A DNA stretch of 64,000 bases from Mermis nigrescens. Lineage: Eukaryota > Nematoda > Enoplea > Mermithida > Mermithidae. Both the position numbers and the translations under genes were made by a program. The stretch lies in contig JAVLUZ010000145.1 of the NCBI GenBank assembly GCA_036768485.1, positions 21,981,522 to 22,045,521 on the forward strand, given 5' to 3'. Position 1 is the first letter of the stretch, and each line of letters opens with the position of its first letter. Shown here in pieces: positions 52,681 to 63,600 of this stretch. The notes beneath the pieces are model-generated. The model ran no database searches and was not told the origin of the DNA. It saw only the letters and a program-made list of their open reading frames with translations.

Positions 52681-54962
52681 ACGCGCCCGACCCGAGTAAA
52701 AACTGCACAGTTGTTGACCCAATTTTTTCAAGAGCCGGAAAAAAGTTATAGTAAAGCAGACTTAAGAAAATTGTTTGCGGTAGCTCAGGTCTGGCATAAG
52801 GACTGAAATTTTGAAATCAAGTATCTCAACAAATGCTTGTAAGATTAATGAATATAATGAAAGAAATAATTTTTAAAAAACTTTAAAATTTATCTTGAAA
52901 GCGCCCAAAAATTTTGGGTCTGTTAGCTCAAAAGCATGCTAAAATCTATTCTGACGGTCTGTTAAATACACTTCAAGAATTTCTCGGGTCATAGTGACGA
53001 ATATTTGCTTTTTTGTAAGTTCTAAAGCTTTTGAAAAAGTCAGAAATAGGGCGAAAAATACATAATTAGTGCTCTTAGATAAAATATTTTTAGGTGTTTT
53101 CCGTTGACCTCTTCGTCACCGTGTGCTCTTTAATGGGAAAGTTCCAAGACGCTGTCCTAGTCGGCTTTATACTATTAGTTTTACTTATAATAAATTTTTT
53201 TGAATATTATGTGCAATTCCTATGTCCTTTCCAAATAATCTTCATTTTTCTCTAAAGTAATTTTCTATGTATGTAAGAAGTTAAAAAAACGTTATTGCGC
53301 GGTAAGCTACATACATTATATACATTAATTACAAAAACAGATTCGAGCTGAATAAAACATAATCTGAAGAGAGCATTGGGCAATGAAAAAGTGACAGACG
53401 GTCAAATTCGCATTAATCGATGATCAAAATGCTATGTTCTCAGGTCGGCACTTACACGCTCATCGAACACTGGCGCTGCTATTTTATTTATGCATATGTA
53501 GCTCTTCCAGTTCAAGTGCTCTTTCGCTGTTCAGATGTCCTATTTCCAGCTGTTTTAGCGCTTCAATCCGCCGAGATGATGTTTTATCTTTGGTTAAAGA
53601 AGTGCGCAATTTTGTCTTTGTAATTGAACACTGGTTCGACCCGCGCAAGCGGCTGAACACTAGCCAGTGGCAGGTCTTCTGACCTGCGCAGTATTCGGAC
53701 TACTAAATTACATTAGCAGTTGAGTGCTCTGCTTCGGACTAGCACAATTTTACGCAATTTCGGTTATAAATTTTAAAACTGTGGCAAGAAGCTCACAGAT
53801 TGCGATTATAGCATTAATCTGATAGATAATTATCGTAACCCTCGGTTTACTGCCGATGAACATATTTTAAACATATGCACGAAATTATGTGAAACAGAGT
53901 AAAGCCTAATGCACGGAACCCCGTGCATGGATCACAATTTATGGATCAATGCAATTGATTACAAAAAGGGTTTAAAGTGAAATAAACACCACGATACTCT
54001 GCGTGCCAAGTGATAAGCATGTGAAGTTGTCCTATGCAAAATTGTAGGCTGTCTGGAAGCCAATATTGTATACCTATCCGTTTGAGTTCTCAAAATTGCG
54101 ACAAGGTAATCTTGTGCATGGCAATCAATCTTCAGCGGACTGGCGCGCAGCTCAGTGCTACGCGCAGTACTGTAATTGCTGCATCAGTTTAAAACCGCTT
54201 TTGTAGTCGATTTGCATCGGCTCAGGAATTGCGATCCACGCAAAAGGCTCCGTGAAACAGACTATAAACAATAACTGATTCTCTATTATCTGTCAGCCCT
54301 CATATGCAACCTAAACTTCACAAAAGTCATACACGTTAGGTACCTACATAAGCTAAAATTGGGCTCAATGAAGTTTTAGAGACATGCATAATAAGCAATG
54401 TCAGGTAAATTCTTTTTTCCGGGCGTTAATCTCAAACGCGCCTGTTGTAGTTGAAAAAAGAAGTGTTCTGTAAGGATCGCTAATTTAAATTTTTGCGAAT
54501 GCAATTCATGAATTTAACGTAATCAAGTTATTTTGATGCACAGGAAACGTTCTAAATTGTTTTCTACTGTAATTGATGTATAGTCTAGAATGTTCTAATG
54601 TTTTTATCTGAATCTAGAAGTAGAATCATCGGGAAGGAAAAGAAACGATATCTTGTGGGGCGCGCGTAAAACTTGTCATTCCATTGACTCGCATGTCCCT
54701 TTACTAATTCGTAATTGCATTTATTATATATCTTGTCATTTTGTATTTTAACTGTTGGTATTAGTAATAAAATTTTCTTTCTTTCTTTTTTTATTAGGTA
54801 GGTAGTAGAGTCAACGTGCATCTGTTCTTATCTCTGCGGAACCTTTTAATTATGCTGATGAGCAGGGATGTGAGATTTATTTATTACTTAATTTGATTTT
54901 TAGGCTTAGACTTTTTATCTAATAGTATGGTGCTAAATCGGAACTTGTGGTGTTTAGCATTA

Positions 54963-55056
54963 GTGATCGACCAGGGTCCCGGCAATCCCCGGCCATTTTT
55001 CAGCATCCCCGGCCCCGGCCGGGGCAAGGTCAAAAAATGGCCGGGGCCGGGGAAAA
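54963..55056. repeat. GC-rich short-period array (CCCCGGCC type)
   Basis: CCCCGGCCATTTTTCAGCAT, CCCCGGCCCCGGCCGGGGCA and ATGGCCGGGGCCGGGGA. The left flank TAGTGATCGACCAGGG resembles AGTGATCGGACCGAGGG next to the CGGCCGAGG array at 59838. Confidence 0.65.
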
Positions 55057-55576
55057 ATTTAGTGTAATTCGTATTTTGTACAGGCTGTGATACTGGCACT
55101 TATTTATCAATGAGCAAGCGTTAATTTTGAGAACTGTACGGATTAGACCATATGTATACTTACTTAGTCCGTGTTATAACTTTGCTACTGTGTATAAATG
55201 AGCTTTGACTGAATAAATGTTCAGGAAAATCTGCATGTTTCAGACTCCTCCACTCAACTTATTTAAACTAAATGCTACTTTTAACTCATTCATTCATAGC
55301 TATGGCTAAAAGATTCAAGAGTTGACAAATACGTTCTATTCTAGTTGGAAATAGTACGTTTTGGCTAATATTGAGAATAAGGTGACCTCCTAGAAATTAA
55401 CTTTGCATGGATGATTTAATCTAATTAAGCGTCAAGGAATTCAAATCTGAAAGAATTAGGTGTCGGTCGGCGTTATTGACCGAGTAACAGGCTGTTGAAC
55501 TTCATGTGGTCAAGAATAACAAAATTATTGAGACGAACTTGGCTATTCTCAATATTGCCATTTTTACTTCTTTTAT

Positions 55577-56560
55577 ACTTAGGCTTAGGCTTAGTATATC
55601 TGAAAAGGTGTTTTTAAGCTGCTTAGGTCGAGGTCGCTCCCGCTCAGGTCGATGTATAGATGCTTAGGTCTCAGTATATCTGAAAAGGTGTTTAAAGCTG
55701 CTTAGGGTCGAGGTCGCTCCCGCTCAGGTCGATGTATAGATGCTTATGCTTACGTACAAATTTTCAAGAAATGTGATTTTATGCCTTTTCAAGCAATAAT
55801 CTATAACGTAGATGTTGAAAACACGATCTGTCAACCCTGAGGTTGAAAAAAATCTTTGACAAAAATTTTTTTTCGAAATTTTTTTTTTAACTCACATGGT
55901 TTTCCGACAGTTTTTTCGACTTCTTAGTTAAAGATTATTGTTTGAAAAGGCATAAAATCACGTTTTCCTGAAAATTTGACAAGGTCACCTTATTCTCAAT
56001 ATACTCCTACGTTTTCAACTAACTATTTTTACATAAAACAATTTTACTTTTAATTGAATGGGAACCGCGTGCTTTAAAACGCGTTTCGGCTAAACTGGCG
56101 AATATGTGTACCAAACGAAAAGTTGCAAGCAGTACATCAATCGATAGAGTTTCTGGAGCTGATTTCAGTAAAAAAAATTTTTGAGTGGGTCGGCATTATT
56201 GATGGATTTACTGTCGTTTAAAGATATCAGATTATCAAGGGGGACTATATGAAAAAACATCGGAAAATCGAAAAAAACGTGAGTTGCAAGCAGTACATCA
56301 ATCGATAGAGATTCTGGAGCTGATTTAAGTAAAAAAATTAGAGTGGGTCGGCATTATTGATGGAGTTACTGTAGTTTAAAGATTTCATTTTACCAACGTG
56401 ATAAGATATAGGAAAATCTAAGTTTTTGCTTCTAATATACTTAGGCTTAGGCTTAGTATATCTGAAAAGGTGTTTTAAGCTGCTTAGGTCGAGGTCGCTC
56501 CCGCTCAGGTCATTGTATAGATGCTTAGGTCGATGTATAGTTGCTTAGGTCGATGTATAG
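55577..56560. repeat. local repeat cluster with three copies of one unit
   Basis: Unit AGTATATCTGAAAAGGTGTT, GCTGCTTAGG, TCGAGGTCGCTCCCGCTCAG at 55597, 55674 and 56456. An inverted pair (55757-55812 and 55926-55980; ATGTGATTTTATGCCTTTTC against GAAAAGGCATAAAATCACG) lies between. A separate direct repeat, GTTGCAAGCAGTACATCAAT, recurs at 56122 and 56283 (period 161). Confidence 0.75.
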
Positions 56561-56814
56561 ATTGACACTTCAAATGTCTGTAACTTTGACTGGAATGAGA
56601 CCCACGCAAAATATTTTTTTAATGATCGTCTCATCGAGGTCCACCGAAGGGTGTATCATTTGCTAAATTTGGTTCGGTACACATATTCGCCAAAAATTCC
56701 CGCGTTTCTTGTGTAATAGTTATTAGGACGGAGGTTGATTATAGGCGAATGTAAACTACGCTGCAGAATTGCGTCCGATCCGATAAACTAAATATGTATC
56801 AAATAGTTTCCTAC

Positions 56815-57980
56815 GGTCGAGAGTTGAGGGAGGGGTGAAATCCCAAATTGGAGGACCAGAAAATTAAGTGGGGAACAATTATCAGCCGACTCTATTTTGT
56901 TGTACGACCTTCTTGTGCTTGTACAAAGATCTCTGAAAAGGTCTTTGTATGAGCTAATAAATTTTTGTAGCTATATTATATAAATATATTTTTAAACACA
57001 CATTTTCGCGTACTATCATTATGTGACAGTGTTTTTTGTACAATGTACCTTTGTATATACATGAACAAAGATGATACCCAAAAGTCTTTGTACATTATGT
57101 ACCAGTGTTTTTTTTGTACACAGTCCGTTTGTGCATGTACGAAGATGACCCCCAAAAGTCTTTGTACATTTTGTACACACAAATTTTTGGTTACTATAAT
57201 ATGGTACAGTAGCGATTTTAGCGTGGTAAAATAGGGTCTTTTGACTTTTGATTGAATATTTTCGCTAATTTCTGGGTTTCTAACGCCAAAAATTACTAAA
57301 ATTGCCTCAAAACGGCGCGAAGCGCCTAAAAATGCGACATTTTTCCATGCTAAATACAAATTTAGCCATTTTAAAGATATATAGGACGCCGAAAAATTTT
57401 TGGAATAAAAGATATATAGGGCGCCGAAAATTTTTAGGATTTTTACACCTTTTTACAGTTTTTATCTTGCCAAAAATCTTTGTACATGTACAAAGATAGT
57501 CCTTTAAAGTCTTTGTACATCGGGAAAAATCTTTGACGAATACAAAAAACACTGTTTTGTACATGCAAATTTTTGTATACTTTAATATGGTACAGTAATG
57601 ATTTCAGTGTGGTAGAACATAGTTTTTCGACCTATAGTAGTGTATTTTGCTAAATTTTGGGTTTCTGAAGATTTGAAATTTTTCCATTTTTCCATTCTAA
57701 GCGCAGTGTTGCACAATTTTTGTAATATTTCTGATTTTGTAGTACAAGTTGTTTTAGCTTTCTCAGTCGAGTTTTATGTGTGAATTCCATCAAAAGCTCA
57801 TAAAAATTTCGGCACTTCGCGCCGAACTAATATCAACTAAATTCAGGCCAAATTATCTCATTCAGAAGCACGGTTTTTTGTATTCGGCGAAGATTTTTGC
57901 TGATGTAAAAAGACGTTTTAGGACCCTCTTTGTACATGTACAAAAGATTTTTGAAGAACAACTGTAGAAAGGTGTAGAAT
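56815..57980. repeat. nested GTACAAAGA-type elements
   Basis: Left part matches the left part of the element at 60415 (GAGTTGAGGGAGGGGTGAAA). Inside are CAGTGTTTTTTGTAC ends at 57029 and 57103, a CACTG end at 57551 and a CACGG end at 57870, implying several insertions and a rearrangement. 57720-57850 is the reverse complement of 61018-61150. Confidence 0.55.
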
Positions 57981-58222
57981 TCCTTATTGCAAATTCTACC
58001 ATTTTAAAGATTTTCAGAGGGGTAAGCGGCTGCAAAAATAGAGCCGCTTACCCCCTTATCCTGGAAATGGCCGAGAAATATACATGTGACAGGGATTTGG
58101 GCCATCCCCTATCCACGCTTTGAAGCCCTGAACTTCCTTGAAAGTCAAAAAATATTTGACCACCCTCTCCCATTTTTTTGGCGAAAATCTGCGCTTTTTT
58201 AGGTATTCTTATGTGTTTTTAC

Positions 58223-58290
58223 GCGTCGTTGGCCAATTGGATAACTCATCTGTCTGTAGTGCGAGAGGTATTAGGATCGACCCCCACGAG
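58223..58290 (+). repeat. tRNA-derived (SINE-like) remnant
   Basis: An A-box match TGGCCAATTGG (58230-58240) and a B-box match GGATCGACCCC (58274-58284), starts 44 bases apart as in a tRNA gene. The acceptor and T stems do not pair well, so it is not a working tRNA; a decayed tRNA or SINE head is likelier. About 450 bases upstream of BAG2. Confidence 0.45.
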
Positions 58291-58738
58291 GGTCAGTTTG
58301 TTTCTTTCAGTCGTCGCATACAACTCTGAAGTTGTGGGGCATAGAAAAGAAATACTCCCTATGCCCTAATCTTAAAAAACTTAGAAGAAATTCAATAGGC
58401 TTTGAAGTTTATGAGTACCTATTTATTTTCTTAAATTTTTCGACTTTCTTCTTATTTCGTCATTTGCAGGAGACATTCTTATAGTCGCTTACTTACTTTT
58501 GCAGCGAATGTCCTATCTGATGCTGTTTCGGCAAATAATAGTGCAATTCTCGTTCAGGCGCATAGCTTGTGCTAGCATTGCTCCTGGAAAAAGTCAGAGA
58601 TCGTGATCCGAATACAGCGCCTGCATAATTGAAACCAGCTTTTAAGGCTTAAGTTCATACTTGTTCATTGAGTGTTTCACTTTTCAGACTTCTTTTACTC
58701 CTTAAATCTCGTTGTTTTATCACATTGATTGATTAATC

Positions 58739-59151
58739 ATGTCTCGCGAACGAGTTATTCCGGTTCGAATCGAACGCGGCCCGTCGCCGGCTGTTTCCGT
58801 TCATCAGAACGCTATTCCCGTTCCGGCTCCAGTCCGGACAGAACGCGGCCAGTCGCCGGCTGTCTTCGTCCAACAAAACGCTATCCCTGCTCCGGCGCCA
58901 CCCCCACCCCCACCGCAACCCCCGCAGCCACAGGCAACCTTTCCCACCTCTACTCTGGCTACAGTCGCTGAACAGCCGGCAGCCACGGTAACAGCAACAG
59001 TGCCGCCGGCCGTTCAACACAACACGCCGTCCTTTAAAATGTCGGAGCCGGGCCCAGAACCGCCGCCGTCGTTCAGGCGTTCATCGGCGTCCTTAGGTCT
59101 GAACGGCGAAATCGGCGACAAAATAGTCAATATGCTGGATGAAATTGAAAG
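58739..59151 (+). CDS. BAG2: BAG2 exon 1 with proline-rich repeats
   Basis: Starts MSRERVIPVRIERGPSPAVS at an ATG that follows AT-rich DNA, and ends GEIGDKIVNMLDEIE in phase 2 before GTAGCG at 59152. Residues 10-32 and 33-55 are a tandem repeat (ERGPSPAVSVHQNAIPVPAP and ERGQSPAVFVQQNAIPAPAP), 69-base period, starts at 58766 and 58835. A PPPPPPQPPQP run follows. RRSSAS near residue 117 resembles a basophilic kinase or 14-3-3 site. GC-rich codons make three other frames open; those are shadows. Confidence 0.82.
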
Positions 59152-62100
59152 GTAGCGCCCAGACATGCACACAAAGGCGGATTTAAGGGGGCAGGTAACG
59201 GCCGCCCACTATTAATTAAAAATATTTGGCGGGATTAAGAAAGGCGGGGGCTGCCGCCGCCCCTCTTAGCCCAAAATTAATTTTGGAAAGGTAAGGAAAT
59301 GCATGAAAATTGGCATCATTTTATCGAAAATTCTCAAAATTTTCGGCACTTCGCACCATAGAATCATTACATTCGTTAATTTAGGCCTAAGCGCGGCCAA
59401 AAAAACGTTATTTTCTATAGCTTATTAGGAGAAAATAAAATTCTTTTTAAAGTTTGAATGTTATGAGCTTAACGGATAGAGAATGTTCGAAAAGGGGGCG
59501 GGGGGCCTGCCCCTTCCCGAAATGGGACAAAAATTTCGTTTTTCCCAGGGGCCCCTCAAGGGGAAAAATTAAAAATTGGCGAAGTGCGTCTGAAACATCG
59601 CCTAAACAGGTTTTCAGCGTACTTTTGAGCTAGTAAACTCGAAATTTTCCGGCGCTTCGCGCCGGATTTATTGTTTATGTATAGTTTTGTCTTCTAAACC
59701 GCTAAAAATCGCTCAAATTAGAGTTAAACATAGAGAGAATGTCCATTTTTTCTAGCGCTGTGCGCCGGATTCATTGTTTAGTTATAGTTTTTGCCTTCTA
59801 GCTCACTCAAAACATCTCAAATTTGAGTTCTGACTCAGTGATCGGACCGAGGGTACTTTTTGGACCCTCGGCCTCGGCCGAGGCCGAGGCGCCTTAAAAT
59901 CCTTGCCTCGGCCGAGGCCGAGGCCGAGGCCGAGGCCGAGGCCGAGGGTAATGCCGAGGGTCAAGCTTATATACCTATACCCATAAATACTGCTCTTAGA
60001 ATATTTTGTATGCACATGAGCTAGAGAATAATCGTAATATTGAACGCTTTATCGAATGTCATTCTCAATAATAGTAGATTAAATGTGTGAAGGATTTATT
60101 TAATAAAGTCAGCAGAATGAAAGCATACTTAATTTAACAAGTTGCCGTTGAAGACTTGGAAAAGTTAATAAAAAATATGGCTGAACAAGCACTTAAAAAC
60201 TTTTATTACTATAAATAAATAAGAAAACAGTGTCAAAGAAATAAACGAACAAACGAAATAAGCTACACAAGTAAAGACAGAACCGTAGCCATTGCTGTGC
60301 TCGCTTTTGCAGTAATGCATGTTTAAACATGCTTTTCAGTCATCCAATTCTGGTGTGGTAGGTAATATGACGGAAACTGCACTGTACTTTCCGATCATAG
60401 TTTTCCAAGGTCCAGAGTTGAGGGAAGGGTGAAATCCCAAAATGGGGGACCAGTAAATTAAGTAGTGTATTTGTATGAGCGAACAAATTTTTGTAGATAT
60501 TTTATATAAATATATTTTTAAACATACACATTTTTACACACTGCCAGTGTGTGACCTGCAACCGGCATGCAGTCCTAAACAGTGTTTTTTGTGCAAGATA
60601 CCTTTTTACATGTACAAAAATGGTATCCAAAAGTCTTTGAACATTTTGTACATGCAAATTTTTGTGTACTATCATAGTATGGTACAGTAGCGATTTAGTG
60701 TGGTAAAACAGGGGTTTTCGACCTTCGGTAGCGTATCTTAGCTAATTCCTGGGTTTCTGAATATATGACATTTTTTCCATTCTAAATGCAAATTCTACTA
60801 TTTTAAAGATATATAGGACAGACAAATTACTGATGCGCCGAAAATTTTCGGGAATTTTGCACCTTTTTACAGTTTTTGTCTCTCCAGAAATCTTTTTGCA
60901 TGTACAAAGACAGTCCTGATAAGTCTCTGTACATCATGAAATATCTTTGCCGAATACAAAAAACCGTGGTCCTAAATGTGATAATTCGGCCTGGATATAG
61001 TTCATAAGATTATTTGGCGCGAAGCGCCGAAATTTTTATGAGCTTCTGATGAAATTTACACATAAAACTGGACTGAGAAAGCTAAAACAACATGTACTAC
61101 AAAATCAGAAATATTACAGATATTGTAATATGCCAATTAAATCTTGTAATAAGCACTACTGTGCTTAGAAATCCAATGCAACATCAGGATAAATTAGTCA
61201 ATTTTATCTTTGAACAGCTAAATGTGCTGAGTTATTAAATAGTACTTGTTTTGCATAAAATTTTTAAAAACAGTATAAATGGATACAAAAGATATTTAAA
61301 TCTGCATAAAGATGCCTAGATTACACAAAAATTGATTTTTGAGTTGTTTAATGCCTCTGCTTCAATCTAAATACAGTATATTAGCGATATTTTGCGCGAA
61401 GCGCCGAAAATTTTTTGAAATTTCCTAAAAAATACTGAAAAACGATATAATTAATATCACTTTGTCCACGAAAGTATTTTAACATTGTATAAAAATGGCT
61501 CCAAAAAATGCACGAGCCGAAATTGATTTTTGGCAAAAACCTGCATTTATTGGCCATTTTTAGGTGCGTTTTTGCGATTTTCGGCCGAAAATTCGTAATC
61601 ATTTACGCCCTCTCTCATAAAAATGGCCGAAAACCATACGTGTAACTGGAAGGGCTTTGGGGAATTCCCCACCCGCCCAGGGTTGGACGTCCTCCCCTAA
61701 CCCTTCCCTCCAACGTCAGAAAATTTTGACCCACCCTCCCCATTTTTGGCGAAAATTTGCGCTTTGTTGGCTATTTTAGGTGCTTTTGCCATTTTTGACA
61801 TAGAATTAGAGTAGCTAATCCCCCACCCGAAATTTCTAGCCGTCCCTTCCGAAAATTTTGAGCTGTTACATGCATGTTTTATAGTGACAGTTTGTCTATT
61901 TACTCTTGCTTACATTCAAAAATACTGTATCACTTCGGGAAATTCTAATAGTTAGCTGCACTTTTGCCATAGTAAAAATTAGGTTCAAAAATATTCAAAA
62001 GGTTTTCACCAAAAATCGTCTGACAGTGACTTGAGTCTTGTACCCTGAGAGGGGGTAATAAACCTCCATCACCCCTCCCTTCGTGAATGTTTGTTTCCGA

Positions 62101-63600
62101 TCCATGTAGCAAGCATGAGAATTAAAACTTAGTCATCACATGAATAATAAATTGGCACTTTGCTGTATGTAACTTTGTGTAACTGGGTACACGACTAAAA
62201 CCACAAGAAAAGTCTATAGGTAAAAAATAGCCTTTGTACTGCAGATGCATTCTAAATAGTTTATATTCAACGGACATATTAGACTTATTCAAATTTGATT
62301 TTAACCCTCGGCGCCTCGGCACTTTTCAGCTTCGCCCTCGGCGCCGAGGCCGAGGCTCCAAAAACGCCGAGGCTTGCCGAGGCCGAGGCCGAGGCCTCGG
62401 TCCGATCACTGGTTCTGACATGGGAAACATGAAATTTTTCTGGCGCTTCGCGCCGTATTTATCATTTATATGTGTTTGTTGTCTTCTAGCCCGCTCAAAT
62501 TTGAAGTTGACATGCAGAGTATGTCAAATTTTTCGGCGCTTCGCGCCAAATATTCATTATCCGTACTGTTTTCTCTGTAAAGCACAATGATTAAGTACAA
62601 AGGCACACCGTCGTATAGAGCTCGCCGAGATACGCTCAAAACTGTCTTTATTTTCGCCTATCTCCTAATGGTCCGTTCACGTGCGCGCTTCCTTCTTGTT
62701 GGCACTATTAATAGCTAAATTGCGCCGTCCGCATAGCCAGATTAACGGGATGATACAGATTAATGACATAATAATAAAAAGATAATAACGCATGTTGGAC
62801 GAAATGCGGCGCTCGCGACGCACCATCTATTATAATTCTGAGGGTGATAGCGCGTCATCTTTCACGGCGGCAACTGTATTTGTCACTGGATTTCTTATAA
62901 TACGAGTATGCATTACCTTAAAAATAACACATTGAGTGCTAATTTAAAAAGCGTCGACTGTGATTATTAAAAAAATTGCTAATTTTGAACGATTTTTAGC
63001 GGTTCAAACGACAAAACTATACACAAACAATAAATCCAGCGCGAAGCGCCGGAAAATTTCGAGTTCACTAGCTCAAAAATACGCTAAAAACCTGTTTTGG
63101 CGGTGTTTCAGACGCACTTCGCCAATTTTTCTTTTTTTCCTTTGGGGGACCCTTAGAAGAACAAAAAAAATTTCCCAATTCGAGGGGGCAGACCCTCTTC
63201 CCCCGCCCCCTGGATACGGGCCTGTATATATATTTTTTTCGACTTTTATATTTTGTTTAATGCAACATGCCAGCGGTAATTAAAGAATTGGAATCTAAAG
63301 ACTCATTAGCGTTTCCTAACAAATTTTTCACCGAAATTGTGAGAAGGACATTCGTCAGCTGACTTATCTGGCAAATGCCCGTTCGATTTGCTGGATAGGC
63401 GTTCCGTATTGTACATCATTTTTAGTGTAAAGAAATACTTTACACTAATTATTTGTAATTAGTCGCTTTACATTTTTATACTTTTAGGCGCGTTGAGAAT
63501 TTACGCGAAACGGCCTCATTGATGGAGCAAGAGAAGGAGAGTCTCATTGAGATCTTAAACAACGTACAATTAAACAAAGATTTATTGCAAATTTCTCAGG
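58739..63600 (+). CDS. BAG2: BAG2 co-chaperone, 5' part (continues past window)
   Basis: BAG2 is a nucleotide-exchange factor for Hsp70 and an inhibitor of the CHIP ubiquitin ligase in vertebrates. Two exons are visible, 58739-59151 and 63488-63600, joined in phase 2. The joined conserved part, VNMLDEIERRVENLRETASL then EQEKESLIEILNNV and LLQISQG, aligns with human [20 protein letters not shown] and EQEKEILLEMIHSI and RQISDG, the coiled coil before the BAG domain. The BAG domain itself must lie right of the window. The roughly 120 residues in front of the coiled coil are proline-rich and much longer than the human N-terminus as I recall it. Confidence 0.85.
59520..59690 (-). repeat. inverted repeat arm in BAG2 intron (partner 63000-63200)
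   Basis: AATTGGCGAAGTGCGTCTGA, AACAGGTTTTCAGCG, TTGAGCTAGTAAACTCGAAA, TTTTCCGGCGCTTCGCGCCGG. The partner reads GCGCGAAGCGCCGGAAAATT, TCGAGTTCACTAGCTCAAAA, AACCTGTTTTGGCGGTGTTT, CAGACGCACTTCGCCAATTT. Loop about 3.3 kb. Confidence 0.75.
59838..59965. repeat. (GAGGCC)n array with AGTGATCGGACC flank
   Basis: About six to seven perfect GAGGCC units at 59909-59946 within a palindromic GC-rich block starting AGTGATCGGACCGAGGGT. An inverted relative is at 62304-62414 ending GGCCTCGGTCCGATCACTGG. Confidence 0.8.
60415..61530 (+). mobile_element. third copy of the 0.75-kb element, interrupted
   Basis: Left 60480-60579 and right 60977-61530 match copy 1 (2050-2700): GAAATTTACACATAAAACTG, TTTGCATAAAATTTTTAAAA, GCGCGAAGCGCCGAAAATTT. 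It is interrupted by a 389-base insertion at 60580-60968. Confidence 0.7.
60580..60968. mobile_element. nested hAT-like insertion with perfect 8-bp target duplication
   Basis: 389 bases from CAGTGTTTTTTGTGCAAG to GAATACAAAAAACCGTG. Both flanks are GTCCTAAA (60572-60579 and 60969-60976). Copy 1 has the uninterrupted site, TTTGTCCTAAATTCAGC, at about 2153, and copy 2 has its complement near 14010. The element thus jumped into an older relative. Confidence 0.85.
62304..62414. repeat. inverted (GAGGCC)n-type array
   Basis: CCCTCGGCGCCTCGGC, GCCGAGGCCGAGGC and GGCCGAGGCCTCGGTCCGAT. Opposite orientation to the array at 59838. Confidence 0.75.
63488..63600 (+). CDS. BAG2: BAG2 exon 2 (coiled coil)
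   Basis: Acceptor TATACTTTTAG ends at 63487; donor GTAAAT at 63601. The first base completes Arg; the peptide RVENLRETASLMEQEKESLI then EILNNVQLNKDLLQISQ-G is the most conserved part of BAG2 before the BAG domain. It ends in phase 1. A palindromic pair GTGTAAAG/CTTTACAC lies about 50 bases upstream. Confidence 0.9.

Larger units (their letters stand above)
49908..58738. other. intergenic between divergent P450-A and BAG2
   Basis: 8.8 kb with no recognised gene. Holds family 4 (51540-51900), a family-1 cluster (51960-52680), GC-rich array (54963-55056), local repeats (55577-56560) and nested GTACAAAGA-type elements (56815-57980). Promoters of both genes should lie at its ends, but I see no convincing core elements. 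Confidence 0.5.
59152..63487 (+). other. BAG2 intron 1; repeats only
   Basis: Holds an inverted pair (59520-59690 against 63000-63200), two inverted CGGCCGAGG arrays (59838-59965, 62304-62414), a hAT-like element region (60415-61530) and a family-2 copy (61570-61880). No exon seen. Confidence 0.6.

Noticed and set aside
53633..53643. B-box-like GGTTCGACCCG
   Set aside because: No matching A box at tRNA spacing and the last base does not fit consensus.
55579..55592. TTAGGC-like words (ACTTAGGCTTAGGCTTAG), resembling nematode telomere repeats
   Set aside because: Only two to three units, repeated once at about 56440 as part of a larger local repeat; not a telomeric tract and not evidence for a nematode.
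62122..62590. Open frames across the GAGGCC-type array
   Set aside because: Arg/Gly-rich translation of the repeat; no start context or homology.
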